A stretch of 64,000 nucleotides of DNA from Lotus japonicus (GCF_012489685.1 NC_080044.1:71100732-71164731); one strand, 5' to 3'; positions 1 to 11,259 are shown, counted from the first letter of the stretch. The notes: generated by a model not told the origin, from the sequence alone. Numbers and translations are program-made.

Positions 1-391
1 AGCATTTGATATGAATTTGTCAAATATGACATTACATTATATTTCATGTCAAATTGGGCACTCCTCCTGAACCCAAATTGTCAGTGAGCGTGATATCTTT
101 TTGATGACCTACATGATTTACAATCAAGTGAATGTCATATTAGCCGGTTAAGATGACAAAAACAAGATCTTATCTTGTCCATTAAGTGAGTCGAGTAAAA
201 TTCATGATGACTCCATTAAGACCGAGCTCCTCAATCATATGTCCATACTCTCTAAATACATGTTTTATTTTTTAATTACATAAGAATTACTCATTTTTAT
301 CTATTCTTATTATGTTCTTTTTGAATGTTTTTATTCATTTTTTTCAAGTCAATTGAGGAAAGTGGTGTTACCCTTTGAAGGATAATTAAGG
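1..391. other. intergenic, no gene seen
   Basis: AT-rich sequence with no coherent reading frame. Its last part (about 356-388) is repeated almost exactly beyond the transposon that follows (about 1937-1969), so it belongs to a short tandem repeat that existed before that element inserted. Confidence 0.6.
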
Positions 392-400
392 AAAGGAAAG

Positions 401-1933
401 GGGTAAATGGTCACATTGGTCCCTGGATGTTCACACCGACTTCAGAATCGTCCCTGGATGAATTTTATTAGGCTCGCGGTCCCCAGCTGTGGCAAAAAAT
501 AGTCATATTAGTCCCTGACGTTAAAATCCCATAACGTCCGTTAACCCAATTAATAAAAGTCAACATTATATTTCTAATTTTCTTTCACTTTGGTCCCTTT
601 CTTCTTTCTTCCACCCTCTTCACCCCCCCTTCTTCCATCATTTTCACCAAAACCCACCCTCCATCATGCTTCAGAAACCCAGAACGTAAACCCACAATCT
701 TCACTTCCTTCATCTTCATCTTGTTCATCTTCACTTTATTCATCTTCATCCCCTTCTTCCATCATCTTCACCAAAAACTCCTCCCCTTCTTCATCAACCC
801 ATTCCCCCCCCCCCTTTTTTTTTTTCATATCATCATCATCAACACTCTTCTTCTCCTTCTTCAACCAACCATGCCCAAACCTTCTCTCCCAGATTTAACA
901 CAAACCCAACTCAGATTTAACACCAAATTTACCCTCCTTCTCTCCTAAGTTGGGTTTGTGAGTAACATTAAAATATTAGACGATGTATGGGTTGTTTCAC
1001 TGTTACAATTCACCCTAACATGTGGAGCTCAATCAATAATTAAAATCAAAAACTGCCTTGAGCTTCTTCACTTCACAAAACCCAGATCTGCTTCTTCTCT
1101 TCTCCACCCACAAAACCCATTTTCTCTTCAAAACATATTCTCTGCATCAACTCTCTCCTCGACTTCCCAGGCTCAACCACAGCCACCGAGCAGGACCTCG
1201 TCCACAGCTGCGTGTCTCTCGCTCTCTCTATGTCTCTCTCTCTGCTTTGTGCCCGGGTTTTGATTTTGGTTATGGTGACGGTGTCGCCGGCGAGTTCTCC
1301 GGTTGAGAGTAGGATCTGGGTTGCAGGTTTGAAGATCAGGGAGGTGACCTCGTCCATATATATGTTTTGCAGCGTGAGAGGAATCAGTTGAGGGAGATAG
1401 AGGCGGAGGAACTGGTTGACCATGGCGGAGGCGGAGAAGCCTGAAGTGTTGGAGGCTGTGTTGAAGGAAGCTGTGGATTTAGTAGCAAACCAGATCTGAA
1501 TTTGTTTTTGCTTTTTTTTAGAGTAACATTGAATTTGCTTCACGGGTAGTGAGAGAGAACAAAATCTGGATTGTGGCCGGTGGGAACAAGAGAATGCGGT
1601 GGCAATGTTGTTAGGGTCGGAAACCCAGAACGTAAACCCACAAACCCAACTTTTTGGGTTTCTGAAGCATGATGGGGGGTGGGTTTTGGTGAAAATGATG
1701 GAAGAAGGGGGTGAAGAGGGTGGAAGAAAGAAGAAAGGGACCAAAGTGAAAGAAAATTAGAAAGATAATGTTAACTTTTATTAATTGGGTTAACGGACGT
1801 TAGGGGATTTTAACGTCAGGGACTAATATGACTATTTTTTACCACATCTGGGGACCGCGAGCCTAATAAAATTCATCCAGGGACGATTCTGAAGTCAGTG
1901 CGAACATCCAGGGACCAATGTGACCATTTACCC
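401..1933. mobile_element. Pack-MULE (Mutator-like element carrying host gene fragment)
   Basis: The element has long terminal inverted repeats of roughly 275 bp (about 401-675 and 1658-1933). It begins GGGTAAATGGTCAC and ends with the complement GTGACCATTTACCC. It is flanked by a perfect 9-bp target duplication AAAGGAAAG (392-400 and 1934-1942), and a 9-bp duplication is the hallmark of Mutator-superfamily transposition. No transposase is visible, so it is non-autonomous. The interior holds non-TIR sequence, including a recognisable first exon of a plasma-membrane proton pump. A long minus-strand open frame across the right half is mostly TIR and probably not a gene. Confidence 0.9.
1422..1481 (+). 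pseudogene. captured first exon of plasma-membrane H+-ATPase
   Basis: The 20 codons from ATG 1422 read MAEAEKPEVLEAVLKEAVDL, which is the typical N terminus of plant P3A plasma-membrane proton pumps (AHA family). Similarity stops at 1481, where the source gene probably has an intron. The purine-rich sequence just upstream, after a TTTTGCAG at about 1372, could be the matching 5' UTR exon. The rest of the pump (about 950 residues in the family) is absent, so this is a transduplicated fragment inside the MULE and cannot encode a pump. Identification rests on my memory of the family N terminus. Confidence 0.75.
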
Positions 1934-2127
1934 AAAGGAAAGTGTTGTTACCCTTTGAAGGATAATTACTAGACACGTCATTTTTTGGTTCTATCCTATC
2001 GCGTCACGCACTTCATTCCTCAGAAGTCAGAACAACCGATCCCACCACCGTTGTACTTTAGAACTAGAACATCCATCAAAACCCGGCCAATATCCATCAA
2101 ACCGGAACAAACCAACTCGGCTCAAAC

Positions 2128-3773
2128 ATGGACCGGTCACCGGAGAATCTCATCCTTGTCAACCGCGAACCGAACGGCGTCGCGGTGGTCACGATCAACC
2201 GCCCCGGTTCCCTGAACTCGCTGACCCGGGCGATGATGGTGGACATGGCTCAAGCTTTCAAAAGCCTGGACCAGGACGAATCGGTGCGGGTCATCATATT
2301 AACCGGGTCGGGCCGATCATTCTGCTCCGGCGTCGACCTCACTGCGGCCGAGGACGTTTTCAAAGGCGATGTGAAGGACGCAGAGAGCGACCCGGTTATA
2401 CAAATGGAGCGGTGCCGGAAACCCATCATCGGAGCTATAAAGGGATTCGCCGTCACCGCTGGATTCGAAATCGCCCTCGCCTGTGATATCATAATCGCCG
2501 CCAAAGGATCCAAGTTCTTAGACACTCATGCTAGGTTCCTAATTCGTACTCAATATTTGTTTACAAAAATGATTGGTAAACACAGATCTTTACGGCGATT
2601 TAGTTTTGTTTTGTGATTTTGATTGCAGGTTTGGGATATTTCCATCATGGGGTTTGTCTCAGAAGCTTTCACGCATTATAGGGGTCAACAAAGCACGTGA
2701 GGTGTCGCTGACAGCCACGCCTTTGACAGCAGAGGTTGGTGAAAAGCTGGGTTTTGTGAACCATGTTGTTGAAGACGGTGAAGTGTTGAAGAAGAGCAGA
2801 GAAGTTGCTGATGCCATTGTGAAAAATAGCCAAGACCTGGTGTTGAGGTACAAGTCGGTCATCAATGATGGCCTCATGCTGGATCTGGGTCATGCTCTTT
2901 CCCTTGAAAAGGTTAGTATAAATGTGTAATGACATGGTGATTCATGTTGGCATGATTCTCTGGTTTTTGGCTATGACATGTTGTTATTGATTGGTGCTGT
3001 GAATGTTTTAATTTCTCAGCAGATATCTGTCTTGCAAATATTATGTTTGGATTTACTTTCTAGAATTGATTCTAAAGTCATAATCAATTATGGGGCGAAG
3101 CTTCGGTGCCATTTTTGATTATAGGGAAGTAGAAGTTGATCTGAACATCCTATTAGTTATTCCCTCTTACTGCTGTGAAGAGGATCTTCATGTTAAAGTT
3201 TCATAACTTTTTATATTGAAATTTTCTCATTTCTACCTATTAAATAGGTGGGTCATGTATTTTCCTCTTGTAACCAAAAAAAATAGGTGGGTCATGTAAA
3301 TATTTATGAAAGAGCGATAAAGACAAAGTTTAACATATAAAAATCATGAGAACAGGACATGAACTGATGAAAGGAATAATGAGGCTATTGCTATTTGTTA
3401 ATGTTACTTAAGCAGTTGAAAGAAATACAGGGAGCTTAAGAGCAAAAGCTCATGGCCTAAAATCTAGTGGGTATGTTTTTGCAGTAACACCATTTGTTGA
3501 AGACCTAACTTGTTTGAAATATTGGGAAATTATCTGAAAAGATTGTCTACCAGCAAATTCTAGTTTCTATCTGATCATTGATTTATTTTGTGTCTCTTTT
3601 TGCTTTGAGTTTTACTTGCACAAACTGTTTTTGTGCAACCTTTGATTAACTTCTGTGCTGTGTCCGAATTTTAGGAGAGGGGGCATGATTATTATAAAGG
3701 AATGACAAAGGAGCAGTTTCGGAAGATGCAGGAATTCATTGCAGGTCGAAGCAAGAAACCGTCCAAATTGTAG
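2128..3773 (+). CDS. ECHIA: peroxisomal enoyl-CoA hydratase/isomerase, 3 exons
   Basis: Exons are 2128-2534, 2629-2911 and 3675-3773, joined at GT/AG sites in frame to give 262 residues. This is close to the roughly 265 of the Arabidopsis probable enoyl-CoA hydratase 1 (At4g16210), which it matches throughout. Crotonase-fold signatures are visible: an oxyanion-hole segment (TGSGRSFCSGVDL, about residues 53-65) and the second oxyanion segment near residue 105 (AIKGFAVTAGFEIALACD). The protein ends SKKPSKL*, a canonical SKL type 1 peroxisomal signal. The expected role is hydration of 2-enoyl-CoA in peroxisomal beta-oxidation or branched-chain catabolism. The start is the first ATG of the homologous frame. 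Intron 2 (763 bp) is plain AT-rich sequence. The MULE ends about 190 bp upstream and may lie in or near the promoter. Confidence 0.93.
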
Positions 3774-4242
3774 GTTCTTTACTTGCACTGATCTCTCATG
3801 CTGTAAAAATGTGTTGCTCCCCAAAACTGAGGTTTTACAAGTTAATACTTGTGATAGTATTATGATGAAATGATGAATTATAGGTGTCATTATAGTTACT
3901 TGTTATGAAATTTTTAATTTCTGAGCTATTTGTCCCGGGATTGTAATGAGTGTTTCTTATTGGTTTATTTAAATCTGTTTTTAATTCTTTTTAAACGAAG
4001 AAATAATTTTCTTTTTAGTCTAACTTACCATGATTTCTGTCAAATAATATTGTTAGTTTTGTGTTCTCGCATTTCTTGCTTTTTCCTTTTGTAACATGAG
4101 CATGTTTGTTAGTTACGATACAAAGATCTCTAGACATCTCTAGCAGGGGTAGCAAAATGGGTGTTCCAAATAAGTTGCAGTAGCTAGTACCTGTCCATTT
4201 GTGTTGCACGCAACAAGACCAAATCATGCACCAGCTCCGTCG

Positions 4243-4365
4243 GGGGGAAGGGTAGCTCATTTGGTGAGTTAAGGGGAATGAAGGGATTTGCAGGGTGAAG
4301 GGTTAGGGTTCAAATTCTGGCGAATGAACTAATTTACTAACAACTAACATTTGTCTATAAAAAAA
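4243..4365 (+). mobile_element. tRNA-derived SINE
   Basis: A tRNA-like pol III promoter is present: box A TAGCTCATTTGG near 4253 and box B GGTTCAAATTC near 4309. The element ends in an A-run. It is bounded by a 17-bp target duplication, ATGCACCAGCTCCGTCG at 4226-4242 and the same with one C/T change at 4366-4382. These features together are diagnostic of a SINE insertion. It differs in sequence from the pair near 20 kb, so it is another family. Confidence 0.85.
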
Positions 4366-4581
4366 ATGCACCAGTTCCGTCGCACAAAGAAGCGTCAAAA
4401 TTATTCTTTGTCACATTGCTAGTGGTAGACTCTAGGCATCGGGTGTGTGAATTGTGATCTAAGTTCCCCTGCAGCGAAAATAAAATGTATTTGGATTAAA
4501 TTGAGCTAAAATGGTTTTTTTCGCACTTTAAAATGATTTTAGTGCAACTTTCAAAAGCGAAAAAAAATACCGAAGATTACG

Positions 4582-5139
4582 CTAACGCCTCACGAACAAG
4601 GTGCCACGGTAATCATCCGCCAACAGAGGAAGGGTGGCTTGCGGAGGGTCCTCAAGGAGCTTCAAACGACAAGAGCCGCAAGCGCCATCTTTAGCCAAGA
4701 GATCAGCAATAACATTGCCTTCACGGAGGATGTGCCGAAATTTAACCTGTCAATCAACGCACAAGAGATCATGGATCAAACCAACAATAGCTGCATACTG
4801 ATGGAAACGACCGCACCCATGCTGAACAAGAGACAGAGCCAGCTGAGAATCGGAGAACACAAGCACTCGACGCGCACCCTTGGACCAACAAAGACGCAAC
4901 CCATATAACATGGCCAAAAGCTCCGCCTTAAGGATCTCAGAAATACCAACAAACGCAGAGAAGCCGTAGCACCATTTACCCACGCAATCCCGGACCACCC
5001 CGCCAGCACCAGCTCGACCGGGGTTCCCAAGGGAGGAGCCATCGACGGTGAGAGCCACCCAACCCTCGGGAGGCGGTTGCCACTTGACCCAACGAGGATT
5101 AGTAGCACTCGACGGAGGTCGTTGGAGCACCTTAAGCAT
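4582..5139 (-). pseudogene. RNase H-like (RVT_3) protein with one in-frame stop
   Basis: The minus-strand frame from ATG 5139 reads through a plant-type RNase H domain: LTVDGSSLGNPGRAGAGGVVRD, then the acidic Glu in ILKAELLAMLYGL, then FSDSQLALSLV. It reaches a TGA at 4750-4752. The same frame continues past the stop with HILREGNVIADLLAKDGA, the expected C-terminal Asp motif, and ends at 4582-4584 (186 codons in all). In relatives a Trp is usual at the stopped position, so TGG to TGA is the likely lesion. The domain resembles the C terminus of LINE ORF2 proteins and the many free-standing plant RNase H-like genes. It could be a recent pseudogene or a truncated product of 129 residues that lacks the last catalytic Asp. 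Confidence 0.8.
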
Positions 5140-5450
5140 CGTTGCAGCGTGCTTTTACGAAAACAACAGAAACCCTAAGCCTCTTTTCACGAAGAGAAGA
5201 GAAGGGCGAAGAGATTGAAAAAAGAGAGGGGAATATAAAAAAGTCAAACTACTTTTCAATCTTTGCTCGAAGTACACCCTGTTAATATCAACAGATTTGG
5301 AAAAATTGCCAAACTATAATTTAGTAAAGAAATTAAAAAAAAAATCAAAATGTAATGAAATAGCATGTAATCCTAGAGTTGGGTTAGACAACTTTTTTTT
5401 TTTTGAAATGAGGTTATACAACCTTTTTTTGAAACGGGAGGTTATACAAC
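5140..5450. other. intergenic with short direct repeats
   Basis: No gene is seen. A short unit (AGGTTATACAACC followed by a T-run) occurs twice at about 5409-5460, and a related imperfect copy lies just before it. Confidence 0.5.
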
Positions 5451-5459
5451 CTTTTTTTT

Positions 5460-5590
5460 GAACATGAATTGAAATATTATTAAATGGTAGGCATAGAAGC
5501 CAATAAGTCATCATGAAGTAAAGGGAGGAGACCCGGAGCCTCCTCTACCCAAACAACATCGTTAAGAGAGGATGCATGCACAAGGGAAAA
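5460..5590 (-). mobile_element. 5'-truncated LINE 3' end
   Basis: On the minus strand the sequence encodes VWVEEAPGLLPLLHDDLLAS and a stop, closely like the last residues of the intact LINE ORF2 at 21026 (WIEEGPPGLSSLLRDDVLAS). A short 3' tail follows, with an A-run seen as the T-run at about 5452-5460. Only the extreme 3' end is present, as is common for dead-on-arrival LINE copies. Confidence 0.7.
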
Positions 5591-5699
5591 TTGTGTAACC
5601 CATAATTTTTATTTTAAAAAATGCCTCTTATTTTTATTTTTATCCTATACTATTGCCACTATTATTGGATCCATGATAGGATTCTTTCGTCCGCTTCTC

Positions 5700-6999
5700 C
5701 ATGCTCCCATTCATAGTGACACTGGTGGAGGGAAGGATTGTAGTTCACAAGTTTGGCCGTAGATTTTGCCTGCGATGGTGTTGTTCATCAGATTCTCATG
5801 GCAGACATGAAGGTGAATTCATTTGAATCGGAAGGAATACTGAGTGACGACAACACGTTTCTCTCTTGTATCGTGTTTTAAATGCTAAGTACAAGGATGG
5901 GTTGTATGTGAAGGAATCTGCTTGGTGGCGTGATGTGAAGCATGCTTGTTGTCCGAACTTATTGAATTGGTTTGAGGAAGGGGTTAGTAAATCAGTTTGA
6001 GGGTACACTACTCTGGCTTGAATATTGGACAGATCATACCAACTTAGGGATGTTTTTTATAGGCTTTATAATTTGTCTAGGCAAAAGAGAGCTATGGTTG
6101 GTGACTGTGAGAGGTGGGAGCAGGGCTTATGGCACTGGTGTCTGTCTTGGCGGCGAGCGGGAGCAATCTTGGCTATTGTCTTTCTTACAAGTTATTGGTT
6201 CAGTCCCTCTTTCAGAAGGCATGGCGACCAAGTCCAGATGAGATTTATTCAGTTAGCTCTGCTTATGCTTTTGTGCAGCTCCTTTGTTGGGTGGTTCAGA
6301 TTTGACATTTGAGCTTTCTCCTTGATCGAATTCTGAGCATGGATAATTTGGTGAGACGCAAGGTTCTTTTAAATGCAGAAGCAGCTTCTTGCAGGTTATG
6401 CTTGGGGGTATGGAAACTGACCACTATCTTCTACAGTCTTGTGCTTGTTCCTGGTGGGATCAGTGCTACAAGTGGTTGGGATTTCGATTCAATTCGAGCT
6501 CATTTTTTGCAGTTTAAGTTTGGGTGGAATGAGTTTCTGCATTTGGGTATTTTGTCTATTTGATTTGCCACAGTTTGGACAATTTCGGAGATTAGGAATG
6601 GTTTAGTATTTAGAGGGGAACCTGTTTGTTGGTCTTCTGCTTTGGAATTGGTCAAATGGAGATCTTGGCAGTGGAATATAGCTAATATGAAGGATTTGAT
6701 TACTCTCTTTTCGAGTGGTCGACAAGTCCGGTGACGTGCGTGTGCTCTGTGTAATTGAGCTCTTTTTTATTGGCCTTGAGCATGAGTTTTGTGGGTTGTT
6801 TTTGTGTAGGTTGGGAAATTTAGTTTGTCCTGGTTTTCATGCTCTTGTTATGCTCTAATTGTCCAAGCGTTTGGTATGCTGGTCTTCTAGAGTATTTTAG
6901 TTTTCTCTAGTTTTTTTTTGTTCTTTTCCTCTTCTTTTGTATTTGGATTTAACACCCTTGTGCTAAGTGTGAATACAATATTTGGCTTATCTAAAAAAA
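5700..6999 (+). pseudogene. degenerate LINE ORF2 relic (RT/zf-RVT part)
   Basis: Broken plus-strand frames resemble the region between reverse transcriptase and the C terminus of plant LINE ORF2. Examples are a segment near 6025 (DRSYQLRDVFYRLYNLSRQK) and a zf-RVT-like stretch near 6310-6440 (a DNLVRRKVLL-like part, a Cys pair, then METDHYLLQSC). Several frameshifts and stops separate them. The relic ends near an A-run at about 6992-6999 that would be the LINE 3' tail. No functional product is possible. Confidence 0.65.
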
Positions 7000-7573
7000 A
7001 CGTTTCTCATCCTGCTTACAAGATAAGAGCATACTATTTTGTTATTTTAGAGTATAATCAATGTATTTTTTCTTATAATTAAAAATTGTGTAGATTATTG
7101 AAAACATAAATTGATCACATGATAAAGTGTGTGACATATTGTATTGAAAAAAATGTGTTATTTTTCTTGCTATTTTAACTTATCCAATAAGAGGTGGTTT
7201 AAATGATTATAAAAAAACTTGGTTAAATTAGTTTAATCTGTGTTTTCGAAAAAAAAACAAACTTTAATCTTAAGTGGATCACGTTAAAAAAAATTCTTTA
7301 AGTGGATCAATGATTTTTCAGATAGGTTTAAAAAAATGATATTTAAGATGGGTAGATTAAAAATTACACATAAATCTTAAATTTTAAAATTCAAAATGTG
7401 ATGTGGCACAAAACTGCAAAATTATTGGAGTCAAAAGTTAATGAACAAATACCAAATACTACGGGTGAAGTCGTTTTGGCACTCATATCGGATCGGAGTT
7501 TTAGTTGAGAAAAACGTAAAGCTTCACCCGCTCATCATTCTAGCTTTTTCTTCCTCTCCATCGAAGATCGAAT
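7000..7573. other. upstream region of first E2 gene
   Basis: AT-rich with no gene. The last 120 bp or so (for example TTTTGGCACTCATAT near 7473) has a counterpart upstream of the second E2 gene (TTTTGGCACTTATAT near 15598), so the duplication included the proximal promoter. Confidence 0.6.
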
Positions 7574-8545
7574 ATGACAACGACGAACGAGTTTAGGCGC
7601 TTTGATGTGGCTTCCGACGACTCAGATCACCACTATGGCGGCAGCGGAAACAACAACATTACGCGCAACACAAAGAAGAGTATTATGAAGGAGTGGAAAA
7701 CCCTGGAGAAAAATCTACCTGAATCCATCTACGTTCGAGTCTACGAGCAGCGCATTGATCTCATGAGGGCGGTGATTATAGGGGCCGCTGGAACGCCCTA
7801 CCACGATGGCCTCTTCTTCTTCGACATCGCTTTCCCCTCTGATTACCCGAACCACCCGCCCAAGGTCCACTTCATCTCGTTCGGCCTCCGCCTCAACCCG
7901 AACCTATACACCAGTGGCTATGTTTGCTTGAGCCTCCTCAACACGTGGACCGGGAAGAAGAACGAGTTGTGGGACCCATCTGTGTCCACGTGTCTACAGC
8001 TCCTTATCTCCCTTCAAGGACTCGTTCTCAACGAGAAGCCCTACTTCAATGAGCCAGGTTCCGACACGCTCGGTCGTTTCCTCGTTAATGGCTCGTCACG
8101 TTCCTATAGTGAGTACGTGTACGGCCTCACGTGTAAGCTCAACCTGCATCTTCTTTGGAGGCCGCCGAAGAACTTTGAGGCCTTCGTCAAGAGCCACTTC
8201 CGCGATCGTGCGGTAGTGATTCTCACCGCATTCACGGAGTACGCAAATGGACGTGAGCGTATCGGGTACTATAGCGCCGACACGTCCTCTTCGCGTCCGC
8301 GAAAGCATAGGGTTTCGCGGACATACAAGAGGTGGATGCTGGAGGTTTACCCTTTGATGGTTGATGCATTTGAAGGGTGTGGTGCTTCTTTGGATACTTC
8401 CCTTCGCAGCTTGGTGTTGCTATCCGAGTCCAAGAGCAAGAAGATTAGTACAATCTGGACGAAAGCGATGGCGCAGATAAAAAATGCTTTTACATGGAAG
8501 AAGAAGAATAATAGAAAAGAAATTACTAGGGAGACGTCTGCATGA
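7574..8545 (+). CDS. ubiquitin-conjugating enzyme E2, UBC25/26-like, copy 1
   Basis: An intronless frame of 323 residues. The N terminus FRRFDVASDDSDHHYG resembles the leader of the Arabidopsis UBC25/UBC26 (UBE2O-related) group. A UBC fold follows from about residue 36: KSIMKEWKTLEKNLPESIYV, then FFFDIAFPSDYPNHPPKVHF, then LRLNPN just before the catalytic Cys at residue 118 in GYVCLSLLNTW. The usual HPN triad reads NPN, as is normal for this large-E2 group. The C-terminal 130 residues are basic and family-specific. The expected role is to take ubiquitin from E1 onto Cys118 and pass it on, perhaps as an E2/E3 hybrid; the substrate is unknown. It is a tandem paralogue of the gene at 15691. Confidence 0.9.
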   Translation: MTTTNEFRRFDVASDDSDHHYGGSGNNNITRNTKKSIMKEWKTLEKNLPESIYVRVYEQRIDLMRAVIIGAAGTPYHDGLFFFDIAFPSDYPNHPPKVHFISFGLRLNPNLYTSGYVCLSLLNTWTGKKNELWDPSVSTCLQLLISLQGLVLNEKPYFNEPGSDTLGRFLVNGSSRSYSEYVYGLTCKLNLHLLWRPPKNFEAFVKSHFRDRAVVILTAFTEYANGRERIGYYSADTSSSRPRKHRVSRTYKRWMLEVYPLMVDAFEGCGASLDTSLRSLVLLSESKSKKISTIWTKAMAQIKNAFTWKKKNNRKEITRETSA

Positions 8546-9225
8546 GCCCTTTGGTTATTATTGTTACGTTTCTTTAATTTAGTTTTTATTCTTCTTCCTT
8601 CATGGCTTTATTACAAATTAAATAGGAAAGTTTGTATCTGAACTCTGAAGTAACCTAGTTAAGGTAATGTATTAATTACAATTGCTTTTTCATTCTTAAC
8701 TTCATCTGTCACTTGTGACTGAGTGTATTGTGCTATTTGGACTTGGTGGTCCAAGTTTTGTATGTCATTTTCCCATTATCAAAAAAAAAAATTATATGAA
8801 GTGTTGTGTGTGGTGGTTCACATCACCCCTTAATCACAATGTCAAAAGTTCAATCCTCCCCTATAGATATAGAAGTACATTTTTTGATCGATCATCTAGA
8901 AGACTAGAAACATGCACTCGAACTCAAGACCGGAAGACCCTAAGCTATAGTTACAACTTCACATATTTTTTTTAACAAGAGGAAGTTATAACTTCACATA
9001 ATCTAAGGTCTAAAGTCTAAGCGCTCGGTCATAACAAATAAAAAATCTCTAGAATTAAGCAATAAGATTATTAAAACCTCAACATGGTGGAAACATGTTA
9101 TATGTTACAAGTAACCCACTTATATTGATAAAATGGCATTTATACAAACTGGAAAGATCATCTTACTCACCAAGCTAAGACACCAACTATATCTATATAT
9201 GGAGACTATAGAGTATAGTCTATAG
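8546..9225. other. 3' flank of E2 copy 1; possible SINE remnant
   Basis: The first 230 bp or so resembles the 3' flank of copy 2, with shared TTCTTAACTT and ATTGTGCTATTTGG words. Around 8815-8960 a box B-like AGTTCAATCCTCC suggests a decayed SINE, but I see no target duplication. No gene is seen. Confidence 0.4.
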
Positions 9226-9830
9226 ACACTACAAGAACGCTGAAGAATCACGACGGTAGATTGGTTTTAATGGGTGACACTGAGCAACATTTAATTTTGT
9301 GGCGGCTTTAGAGGGTAACGGCGGTCACTACAAAAAAAATGCTTTTTGCGGCGCTTCTGGAAGCATTTTGCGGCGGTTAAAACCGCCGCAGATTGTATAA
9401 TGAGGCGTTTCCTTAAGCGCCGCAGTTACGAGCGTCGCGGGGCATTCTGCGGCGCTTTTGACCAACCGTGGGAATAACCGCCGCAGAATATAGCGGCGGT
9501 TAAAAGCGCCGCAGAATCTTTAATTTCTTCCGCCTCTATTTTGCGGTGGTTTCTAACCGCCGCAAAGTTCTAAAATGATTATTCTCCCCATTCATCAACA
9601 ATCTCTATTTCTATGACCAACGTTCTTGGACCAGTTCCAAGGTATGAATAATGGATAACAAAAAAAGATTCAACTACCTATAGATAATATCATCCCAAGA
9701 GCTAAAGTACTCAAACTGAGTTTTCAACATATCTATCTTTTGAACCAAATTAAAAGCTTGCTAGAAGCTCCACATTTGTGTGATTTATAAATTAGAAATA
9801 TCATAACAAGACACAGGAGAAAAGACTTAC

Positions 9831-10113
9831 ATGCAGAAGACTGCTGGCCATCATTGGCTTGAACACATTGAGCTCAAAATGACCATTTGATCCATCCACT
9901 GCGATAGGAACATGGTTTCCCATGACCTGAAAGACATGAATCATAATACAAATTCAGAAATAGCCAGTTACCATAAAATTCAAAGTGTGTGACCTTATTA
10001 CAAGTTATAGAAACTGTTTGCCAATCAGTACTCCATAAGTCATAATATCAAAGTATTTTAATAAAATGAAGTGAAAGATGTGTACCTGTGCACAGGCCAT
10101 TGTCAAAGCCTGG
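9831..10113 (-). pseudogene. captured fumarate hydratase exons
   Basis: Two minus-strand pieces match class II fumarase. One is about 10086-10113, ending in ALTMACAQ before a GTACAC donor. The other is an exon at 9831-9926 between a TTCAG acceptor and a GTAAG donor, encoding 32 residues: [18 protein letters not shown] followed by [14 protein letters not shown]. In real fumarase these segments are contiguous (TMVCAQVMGNHV... [13 protein letters not shown]). The sequence just 5' of the first piece no longer fits fumarase. Relative to functional enzymes it shows changes such as GG to DG in the glycine-rich part. A fragment, not a gene. Confidence 0.85.
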
Positions 10114-10218
10114 TTATTATTAGAAATCGTTATTATCTAGTAAGAATCTATATGCACAACTTTATAAAATGTGAATAAAGATAAAAATAAAAAAGTAACT
10201 GATAATGAAGAACAGAAC

Positions 10219-10287
10219 CTGCTTTTTGTAGGAAGAAATATAACAAGTTCCATTCTGAACTTCAACTCCGTCAACTTGCCTAAGTGG
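10219..10287 (-). pseudogene. captured exon of unidentified gene
   Basis: The minus strand has an open, exon-like stretch reading PLRQVDGVEVQNGTCYISSY then KKQ, directly followed by a GTTCTG donor-like site. Composition and frame look coding, and it sits between the BEACH and fumarase pieces in the same orientation. I do not recognise the source gene. The 5' border is not sharply defined. Confidence 0.4.
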
Positions 10288-10840
10288 AGGAAAAAGTAAT
10301 GCAGATTGTGAAAGTACACGGAAAAGCAATGCTACTGCAGCATCAGCAACTATATATACCAGCTCTCATGGGCATTGCAGTCCCTATTGCAAGCAAGAAA
10401 TGCAAATGCATCCAATTTCTAGGAAGCTGCATCATTATATAAATGAAAAGAAAAAGCACCAGTTAGTTGTTTTCAAATCTTCTATGACGTTTCTTCATAT
10501 GAAAACATCAAAATGCACATTAGTGTGCCATCTTGTAGCTAGTAATCCCACTGCAACGTACATGTATAATGTTAAAAATCTCAAATAAGACCAATGGTAA
10601 AATCTAAAAATTATCCCTCCTATCCTTTCCTCTCCAAACTCATCCATATTATTTTAGGTGTAGGAGTTAAGTTTTCCATTCTCCGGTCCAAAAATCTAGC
10701 AACTGATCCACACTTGCAACTTGCCAGAATATTCACTAAATGAGTAAAATACCAAATTCCTTATAACATCCATTGGTTCAAATATTACAAGAAACAACTT
10801 CATATAAGAGGGGTATGCAGAATTGATTCTAGAACGACTT

Positions 10841-11002
10841 AAGCATGATTTCTCAAGGTATACAAGACTTAAATTAAGACCAGTAAGCATGATTTCTCAA
10901 AGTATCCATGACTTAAATTAAGACTAGTAAGCATGATTTCTCATATCCATGACTTAAATTAAGACCAGTAAGCATGATTTCTCAAGGTATCCATGCATGA
11001 CT
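10841..11002. repeat. short tandem array inside the CACTA element
   Basis: About three and a half copies of a 42-50 bp unit (TAAGCATGATTTCTCAAGGTATCCATGACTTAAATTAAGACCAG-like) lie head to tail with a few substitutions and a small deletion in the third copy. Confidence 0.85.
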
Positions 11003-11259
11003 TAATGAAAGCTCATGTGCATATACAAAATCAACTGGATAGTAAAAAAAGCAAAAGACACAGTTCAGAAACCACTTCATGAATAGAGGAAAATCAACCA
11101 TGACATAGATAACTGTTCAGAAACCACTCATGATACACAGTTCCAATGCAGTACTTGCTTGAATTCTAACAAGCTACTAGCCTACTACATAACCAAAAAT
11201 GATCCAAGATATTTCTTATAAAAAAAAAAGCACGAGGAAAGGGGGGGGGGGGGACCTAC

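Noticed and set aside
590..1306. Ser/Pro/Phe-rich plus-strand frames
   Set aside because: Low-complexity TCTTC-type sequence of the element arm, not a protein.
1073..1744. 223-codon minus-strand frame in the first MULE
   Set aside because: Its first third is the terminal inverted repeat and the rest is antisense to the H+-ATPase fragment. It has no family resemblance.
10841..11002. Possible CRISPR-like array
   Set aside because: The units abut directly without unique spacers, in a plant transposon; it is a plain tandem repeat.
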